NCBI GenBank assembly: GCA_041394945.1 | Contig: JAWKHH010000001.1 | Location: 2,184,100-2,248,099 of the forward strand | Reading direction: 5' to 3' | Source of the DNA: Bryobacteraceae bacterium | GTDB lineage: Bacteria; Acidobacteriota; Terriglobia; Bryobacterales; Bryobacteraceae | Length of the DNA: 64,000 nucleotides | Part shown: positions 59,669 to 64,000 of the stretch, piece after piece | Layout of the letters: each line of letters starts with the position of its first letter | Position numbering within the stretch: the first letter of the stretch is position 1 | Program-made: the position numbers and the translations under genes | Notes under the pieces: generated by a model | What the model was told of the DNA's origin: nothing | What the model saw: the letters and a program-made list of their open reading frames with translations, nothing else | The model's database searches: none

Positions 59669-61060
59669 ATGAAACGAGTCGCTGATCTTTCCCCGTCTCG
59701 CCGCGACCTTCTCGGCTTCGGCGGCCTCGGTCTCGCCTATGCCGCCGCCGGCGGCGTCGTTCCCAAGGCCCGCGCCAACGAAACGCTCACCGTGCCGCGA
59801 GGCAACGCCCGCAACGTGATTTACTACGAGATCTCAGGAGCCATCAGCCATCTCGAATCGTGGGACTTCAAGGAATCCGCCGGCATGCCGACCGATCTCG
59901 ACATGCGCAAGGCTGCCAATGACCTCTACGTCTCCCATACCCTGTTCCCGCGCTTCGAAAAGGAAATCGGCCGCACGGCGATCCTCCGCACGCTCCTCAG
60001 CCACGAAGAAGTCCATTTCCGCGGCCAATACTACGTACAGACGGGCCGCCAGTTGAACCTCGCCTTCGCCCGTGAGATCCCCGCCATCGGGTCCGTCATC
60101 GCCTACGAACTCGAACCGCGCCGCCGCCCCAACGACACGTTCCCCATCTACATGTCGTTCAACCTCGACAAAGCCTTCCCCGGCGCGCTCTCCACCGGCT
60201 TCCTGCACCCGCGCTACTCCGTCGTCGACATTAATCCGGACTCGGCCACCAAGGGTATGTCGCTCGACGAAAACGCCGTCCGTCTGCTCGAACAGCGCTG
60301 GGAGCTACTCGAGAATCTGCGTAAGTCCGAAAGCAGCCGCATCGCCCGCATGGGCCGCGACATGGCCGGCTACGAAGATTTCTACGCCACCGCCCACGCC
60401 CTGCTCAGCGACAAACGATGGCCCGAAGCTTTCCAGATTTCCGCCCAGGATCGCGAGCGCTACGGCAGCACGCCAGTCGGTACTTCCTGCATCCTTGCCC
60501 GCAACGTCCTCGCGCAGGACGCCGGCGCGCACTACATCCATATCTGTCACCCGGGCTGGGATCACCACGTCCAGATTTGGGACCGCAAGGCCTCCACCAA
60601 CCACTACAAGCTCTGCGCCGAATTCGACCCCGCGTTCACCAGCCTCCTCCAGGACCTTGCCAGCACGCCCTCCAAGCACGATCCGTCGCAAACTCTGCTC
60701 GACGAAACCCTCGTCATCGCCATGAGCGAGTTCGGCCGCACCCCTGGCGCTCTCAATAACATGGCCGGGCGCGATCACTACAATCGCTGTTTCCCCGCTC
60801 TGTTCGCCGGGGCGGGCGTGAAAGCCGGCGCCATCCTCGGCCGGACAGACAAGGACGGCGCACACGTCGTCGAAACCGGCTGGCACCGCAAGGAACAGCC
60901 CCGCATCGAGAACATCGTCGCCACCATGTACTCCGCTCTCGGCATTGATTGGTCCAAGGAGATCACCAATACGCCTTCGCGCCGCGCCTATCCCTACGTC
61001 GACAAGCTCGGGCCCAGCGGCTTCATTCCCACGGATGCCATCAACTCGATCTACGGCTAA
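59669..61060 (+). CDS. DUF1501 family Tat-exported protein
   Basis: This is a 463-residue protein with a Tat signal (SPSRRDLLGFGGLGLAYAAA). It matches DUF1501, an alkaline-phosphatase-superfamily-like fold: SGAISHLESWDFKE, GTSCILARNVLAQDAGAHYI, SEFGRTPGALNNMAGRDHYN and RTDKDGAHVVETGWH. It follows the DUF1549/DUF1553 gene by 13 nt, the usual pairing. A GGAG-like site (TGGAGGCGAAGG) precedes ATG 59669. The last 26 nt overlap the next gene. Metal and substrate are unknown; the fold suggests hydrolysis of sulfate or phosphate esters. Confidence 0.9.
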   Translation: MKRVADLSPSRRDLLGFGGLGLAYAAAGGVVPKARANETLTVPRGNARNVIYYEISGAISHLESWDFKESAGMPTDLDMRKAANDLYVSHTLFPRFEKEIGRTAILRTLLSHEEVHFRGQYYVQTGRQLNLAFAREIPAIGSVIAYELEPRRRPNDTFPIYMSFNLDKAFPGALSTGFLHPRYSVVDINPDSATKGMSLDENAVRLLEQRWELLENLRKSESSRIARMGRDMAGYEDFYATAHALLSDKRWPEAFQISAQDRERYGSTPVGTSCILARNVLAQDAGAHYIHICHPGWDHHVQIWDRKASTNHYKLCAEFDPAFTSLLQDLASTPSKHDPSQTLLDETLVIAMSEFGRTPGALNNMAGRDHYNRCFPALFAGAGVKAGAILGRTDKDGAHVVETGWHRKEQPRIENIVATMYSALGIDWSKEITNTPSRRAYPYVDKLGPSGFIPTDAINSIYG

Positions 61061-61808
61061 CGCTCTCGCCGCCGCACTGCTCGCAATCGCCGCCGCCAAA
61101 GCCGCTGACCCCGGCATGATCGCCATTCCCGAGGGCGATTTCCAACGAGGCCGCACCCACGCCCTCCCCGACGACGACCTCAAGTGGTTCCCCGAACTCC
61201 TCAAGGACGACCGGCCGGTGAAAACCATCCACCTCGACGCCTTCCAAATCGACGCGCGAGAAGTCACCATCGCCCAGTACGCCGCCTTCGTCGCCGCCGC
61301 CAAACATCGCGCGCCCTACAACTGGCCCGAGGGAAAGCCGCCCGCCGGCCGCGCCAGCTACGCCATCAACGCCATCGATTGGAACGACGCGAAGGCCTAT
61401 TGCGAATGGGCTGGCAAGCGCCTCCCCACCGAAGCCGAATGGGAACGCGCCGCCCGCGGCAACCAGCAAGGAGCAACCTACCCCTGGGGCGATCGCGAAC
61501 CCACGAAGAAAGACGCCTGCTACGACACGTCCTTCTCCGGCCCATGCGAGACCGGTACGTTCCCGCCCAACGATTTCGGCCTCTTCGACATGGCCGGCGG
61601 CGTCTGGGAATGGACCGCCGACTGGTACGGCCGCGAATACTACGCCGAATCCCCCGCCGCCAATCCCACGGGACTCGCCACCGGCCACTACCGCGTGATC
61701 CGCGGCGGTTCCTGGGCCGACGTCCCCAAGTTCATCACCAACGCCTTCCGAGGCTGGGCCCGGCCACTCGAACGTTCGCCCAACATAGGAGTCCGATGCG
61801 CCAAATAG
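61035..61808 (+). CDS. SUMF1/FGE-fold protein lacking an obvious active-site Cys
   Basis: This is a 257-residue exported protein with a short signal peptide (ANALAAALLAIAAAKA). It has the formylglycine-generating-enzyme fold: MIAIPEGDFQRG, EVTIAQYAAFVAAAKH, YCEWAGKRLPTEAEWERAAR, GLFDMAGGVWEWTADWYG, and a final RGGSWADVPKFITNAF and NIGVRCAK. In true FGEs a catalytic Cys lies between GGSW and the closing Arg region; here that stretch has no Cys, so it is probably not a sulfatase activator and may instead bind another ligand. It overlaps the DUF1501 gene by 26 nt and the next gene by 13 nt. Confidence 0.82.
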   Translation: MPSTRSTANALAAALLAIAAAKAADPGMIAIPEGDFQRGRTHALPDDDLKWFPELLKDDRPVKTIHLDAFQIDAREVTIAQYAAFVAAAKHRAPYNWPEGKPPAGRASYAINAIDWNDAKAYCEWAGKRLPTEAEWERAARGNQQGATYPWGDREPTKKDACYDTSFSGPCETGTFPPNDFGLFDMAGGVWEWTADWYGREYYAESPAANPTGLATGHYRVIRGGSWADVPKFITNAFRGWARPLERSPNIGVRCAK

Positions 61809-62254
61809 CAGCGCTTCTCATCGCGGCATCTCTAGTGGCTGCCTCGCAGGAACGAACCGTATCCTGGGACAGCCTCGCCGCCGGGTACGCGGGCAAGACG
61901 ATCACCGTGCGCGACGGCGCCGGCAAGCAGTGGAAAGGCCGGGTCGAATCCGTAACCGGCTCCGGAATCGTCCTCATCGGAAGAAAGGGTACACAAAGCG
62001 TGGCTCGCGCCTCGGTCAAGGAAATCGAGTACCTCCGCCAAAAATCGCCGAAATGGCAACTCATCGGACTCGCCGCCGGCGCCGGCGCCGGGACAGCCGC
62101 CATCGCGTTCGCTGAGGTCTACCAGCGCAACGAGACCTCGAACCCGAAGCTCCGCGGCGGCGCGATCGGACTCGCCATCGGCGCCGCCTCCCTCGGCTTC
62201 TTCGCTGGACGCGCCGCCGACCGTGAGCGGATCGTCGTGCGCGTCGGTCCGTAG
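61796..62254 (+). CDS. Small exported protein with glycine-rich membrane segments
   Basis: This is a 152-residue protein of unknown function. The N-terminus MRQIAALLIAASLVAASQ is a signal peptide. Residues 25-85 form a compact beta-rich part (TITVRDGAGKQWKGRVESVT) that recalls small beta-barrel or Sm-like folds. It is followed by two glycine-zipper-like hydrophobic stretches (LIGLAAGAGAGTAAIAF and GAIGLAIGAASLGFFAG), which probably span a membrane. It is the last gene of the DUF1549-DUF1501-SUMF1 cluster, with TAGGAG just before ATG 61796 and a 13-nt overlap. Confidence 0.65.
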   Translation: MRQIAALLIAASLVAASQERTVSWDSLAAGYAGKTITVRDGAGKQWKGRVESVTGSGIVLIGRKGTQSVARASVKEIEYLRQKSPKWQLIGLAAGAGAGTAAIAFAEVYQRNETSNPKLRGGAIGLAIGAASLGFFAGRAADRERIVVRVGP

Positions 62255-62264
62255 CTTCCGAAAC

Positions 62265-62640
62265 CCGGGCGCTTCGCCAAAACAAGACCTTCGCCACGGC
62301 TCCGAAACCGCATTCTCATTCCGCATGAGCGATCCCCGTGGGCTCGACGGCGCGCCCGCGGAATTGCCCTCGTCATCCAGAACACGGCGGCGACGCGCTC
62401 GGCGGCTACGGCGGAGCGGGAGGCTTCGCCACCAGCGACGGCATTCACGGCGACGCCGAACCGGGCATTCGCCGCCACCTCGCCGTCTTCTTCGATTCGT
62501 TCAAGAATCAGGAAGCTCGCGACCCCTCGAATACCTTCAACGCCGTTTCCATGAACTGCTCCCCGAACGAAATTCGCTGGCCGCCGCACCGCCTCGCGTT
62601 GGCCGGGCGCCTCCGCGTGAACATCGCCGTGGCGGCCGGA
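62265..62640 (+). pseudogene. Decayed L-type (legume) lectin-domain gene
   Basis: Pieces of one L-type lectin domain are spread over three frames of the plus strand. Frame three gives GSETAFSFRMSDPRGLDG (about 62295-62355), frame two gives IALVIQN (about 62363-62383), and frame one gives HGGDALGGYGGAGGF then EPGIRRHLAVFFDSFKNQEA and RDPSNTFNAV (62383 onward). These are in the order and spacing of the family (beta-strand with VIQN, then AVEFDTYQN-like, then DP). At least two single-base deletions are needed to join them, so the gene is dead. No start codon, signal peptide or downstream half was found; after about 62640 the sequence is no longer recognisable. Confidence 0.7.
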
Positions 62641-62822
62641 AGCGAGCCCGATCTCAAGGAATCCTCCGGCATCGTCAGCACCGCCGGCGCGGCGTCAGCC
62701 TGCGGAGCACCCATCGAGTTACTCGAGTACCGCACCGAATCCGGAGTCGCCACCTTCGCCGCCCGCAATGGCTATCAGGGCCTTTCGAGTTCGACGTCGA
62801 GTTCCGCTGACCCCGGCCTCGA
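62640..62822. other. Short non-coding stretch after the lectin remnant
   Basis: This interval has a long open frame but no domain I recognise and no ribosome-binding site. It may be the eroded C-terminal part of the lectin gene or of another lost gene. Confidence 0.3.
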
Positions 62823-62828
62823 TAAGAT
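62823..62828 (+). promoter_or_regulatory. TAAGAT -10-like hexamer before the cyclase gene
   Basis: TAAGAT ends 7 nt before ATG 62836 with no SD between, consistent with a leaderless message. Confidence 0.35.
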
Positions 62829-62835
62829 AGCGTTC

Positions 62836-63636
62836 ATGCGAACGTTGCTGCCGATCGGGGCGCTGGCCGTGCTGATTTCCTGTTCCACGCCGGCCCCGCC
62901 GCCATCCGAACCTCAGCCCTTCCGAATCGATCCCGCCAGGCTTGTCGACCTCAGCTACACCTACGACGCCGGCACCATCTACTGGCCCAACGCCGAAGGC
63001 TTCCGCCACCGCAAGGACGCCTGGGCCGACACTCCCAACGGCTACTGGTACGCCGCCGGCGAGTTCACCTCCGCCGAGCACGGCGGCACTCATCTCGACA
63101 GCCCCATCCATTTTGCCCGCGGCAAGCGCACCGTCGAACAAATCCCGGTCTCGGACCTGATCGCCCCCGCCGCCGTCATCGACATCACCGCCAAGGCCGG
63201 TAACGACCGCGACTACCGCGCCACCCCCGACGACATCACCGCCTGGGAACGCGATCACGGCCCCATCGCCGCCGGAACCATCGTCGTCTTCCGCACCGGA
63301 TGGGGAACTCGCTGGCCGGATAAGCTCCAGTACCTCGGCAGCGACACGCCCGGCGACGTAACAAATCTCCACTTCCCCGGCCTCTCCCGCGAAGCCGCCG
63401 AGTTACTCGTCCAGCGCCGCATTCACGGAGTCGCCATCGATACCGCCAGCCTCGACTACGGTCCCTCCCAGGACTTCATCGTCCACCAAGTTCTGAACGG
63501 AGCCGACATCTACGGTCTCGAAAATCTCGCGAACGCGGAGAAACTTCCGGCCACTGGAGCAACGCTGATCGCCCTGCCGGTCAAGATCGGGGAAGGAAGC
63601 GGCGCGCCGGTTCGCGTCGTCGCCGTCCTCCCGTGA
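62836..63636 (+). CDS. Cyclase-family (kynurenine formamidase-like) lipoprotein
   Basis: This is a 266-residue exported metal-dependent amide hydrolase. The N-terminus MRTLLPIGALAVLISCSTPAP ends in a lipobox cysteine. The zinc/manganese motif HxGTHxDxPxH is present as AEHGGTHLDSPIHFARG near residue 80. VDLSYTYDAGTIYWPN and FRTGWGTRWPDKLQYLG match the cyclase fold (PF04199-like), and HGVAIDTASLDYGPS is the C-terminal ligand region. Relatives act on N-formylkynurenine or on other cyclic or linear amides; a lipoprotein form points to periplasmic action. The frame is open upstream over the lectin remnant, but ATG 62836 starts the lipoprotein signal. Confidence 0.85.
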   Translation: MRTLLPIGALAVLISCSTPAPPPSEPQPFRIDPARLVDLSYTYDAGTIYWPNAEGFRHRKDAWADTPNGYWYAAGEFTSAEHGGTHLDSPIHFARGKRTVEQIPVSDLIAPAAVIDITAKAGNDRDYRATPDDITAWERDHGPIAAGTIVVFRTGWGTRWPDKLQYLGSDTPGDVTNLHFPGLSREAAELLVQRRIHGVAIDTASLDYGPSQDFIVHQVLNGADIYGLENLANAEKLPATGATLIALPVKIGEGSGAPVRVVAVLP

Positions 63637-63858
63637 ACCATCGCGCGGCGAAACCGCAGCTTGGCCACAGCTTGGCCGAGTCCGGCCGGTGATCGATCAG
63701 CGCGCCTCCGCCAGCAGAACCGTTCGCGTTCCGGGCAAAGATCAATTCCCGTTCAGCACCCCGCACCTGGAGGAGCGAATGCATGCCCGCCTTCCACCGT
63801 GATACCCGTCAGCACATACCCGCACGAACCCGGCGCTCGGCGTGGAGATCGTTTAGGG
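63637..63858. other. Intergenic region between the cyclase gene and the intron
   Basis: These 222 nt carry no gene that I can support. A short tandem copy of CAGCTTGGCC occurs near 63657-63677. The region probably includes the insertion target of the intron next to it. Confidence 0.4.
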
Positions 63859-64000
63859 GTCGCGCTAGGGACGGCCATTGCTGACCGTCCCCCGCGTAGA
63901 TCCGTGCGTGCAGAGTTGCGGCATACGGCTCCTGCCTAAACTAACGGCCCGTGGTTAAAGTCGCGTGGGCCGCGTTGCGAGCGCCATGGGGCCAGATGCG
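63859..64000 (-). mobile_element. 3' end of a group II intron (continues beyond the window)
   Basis: On the minus strand the sequence 63931-63899 reads GAGCCGTATGCC...GCACGCACGGATC, which fits intron domain V (catalytic AGC near the 5' side and a matching 3' arm). It is followed by a domain VI-like hairpin, GGGACGGTCAGC... paired with its complement (63891-63868, perfect outer stem), then CTA (candidate branch-point A at 63866) and a 3' end near 63859 (GCGCGAC). This matches the terminal region of bacterial group II introns. The 70 nt to the window edge may hold the end of the maturase reverse-transcriptase reading frame, stopping at a TAG at 63941-63943. The rest lies outside the window. Confidence 0.65.
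63868..63931 (-). ncRNA. Group II intron domains V and VI
   Basis: Domain V occupies about 63899-63931 and domain VI about 63866-63891 on the minus strand. The domain VI stem GGGACGG...CCGTCCC is nearly perfect around a short loop. Assignment is by sequence pattern; folding was not computed. Confidence 0.6.

Noticed and set aside
62119..62589. Minus-strand open frame overlapping the lectin remnant
   Set aside because: It has an arginine-rich composition typical of shadow frames in GC-rich DNA, and the plus strand shows recognisable lectin segments.
63657..63677. Short tandem repeat CAGCTTGGCC as the start of a CRISPR or VNTR
   Set aside because: Only two copies, with no spacers or continuation, so no array can be claimed.
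63581..63784. Minus-strand open frame of 67 residues near the right edge
   Set aside because: No start signal or family resemblance; it overlaps the cyclase gene end and looks like composition noise.

Overview
The window looks like a chromosomal segment of a high-GC member of the Acidobacteriota, most likely the Bryobacterales/Solibacter group. The evidence is family content: a Solibacter-type C-terminal domain (TIGR03437), SBBP beta-propeller proteins with the DUF7948-type N-terminus, Oar-like TonB receptors with a carboxypeptidase-regulatory N-terminal domain, and a DUF1549/DUF1553 plus DUF1501 gene pair. Genes are packed tightly, and many join through ATGA or GTGA overlaps. No tRNA, rRNA or CRISPR array was seen.

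Layout. 1-7.6 kb (+): secreted beta-propeller and Solibacter-type surface proteins, a Gfo/Idh/MocA oxidoreductase, pyrF, a sialidase-like lipoprotein and a MerR-TPR fusion. 7.6-14.4 kb (-): RidA protein, a cupredoxin lipoprotein, then ctaA-ctaB-sco-DUF420 (heme A synthesis and cytochrome oxidase maturation), then a YncE-phosphoesterase. 14.5-21.4 kb: a MoaD-like protein (+), then a six-gene (-) glycan operon read in the order FkbM methyltransferase, NeuD/PglD-like acyltransferase, DegT aminotransferase and three GT4 glycosyltransferases. 21.5-29.8 kb (+): a frameshifted PQQ-propeller gene and a tandem pair of giant SBBP proteins. 29.8-37.4 kb (-): an enolase-superfamily enzyme, a YkgJ protein, a TonB receptor, an aspartoacylase-like enzyme and a threonine-synthase-like enzyme. 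37.5-40.6 kb (+): a second TonB receptor.

40.5-49.4 kb (-) is a housekeeping RNA/ribosome block read from sulfatase and rnr through yceH, phoH, ybeY, a CorC/HlyC-type protein and era to BON and DUF7079-like genes. 49.4-53.2 kb (+) carries an adenosine-specific kinase, an SDR epimerase, a DHDPS-like aldolase and metY. 53.2-57.7 kb (+) is a visibly AT-richer three-gene operon behind a well-formed -35/-10 promoter, encoding secreted proteins I cannot assign. 57.8-62.3 kb (+) holds the DUF1549 - DUF1501 - SUMF1-like - small membrane protein cluster. 62.3-62.6 kb is a decayed L-type (legume) lectin gene. It is followed by a cyclase-family lipoprotein. The right edge holds what looks like the 3' end (domains V and VI) of a minus-strand group II intron that continues outside the window.

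The most unusual signal is a roughly 150-residue extracellular module with two invariant cysteines. It occurs six times, as a terminal pair in each tandem SBBP protein and as an N-terminal pair in the island protein at 53.4 kb; I do not recognise it as a named domain. A second recurring theme is a TAnnnT (often TGnTAnnnT) -10-like hexamer 5-16 nt upstream of many start codons, suggesting leaderless or very short-leader transcripts.
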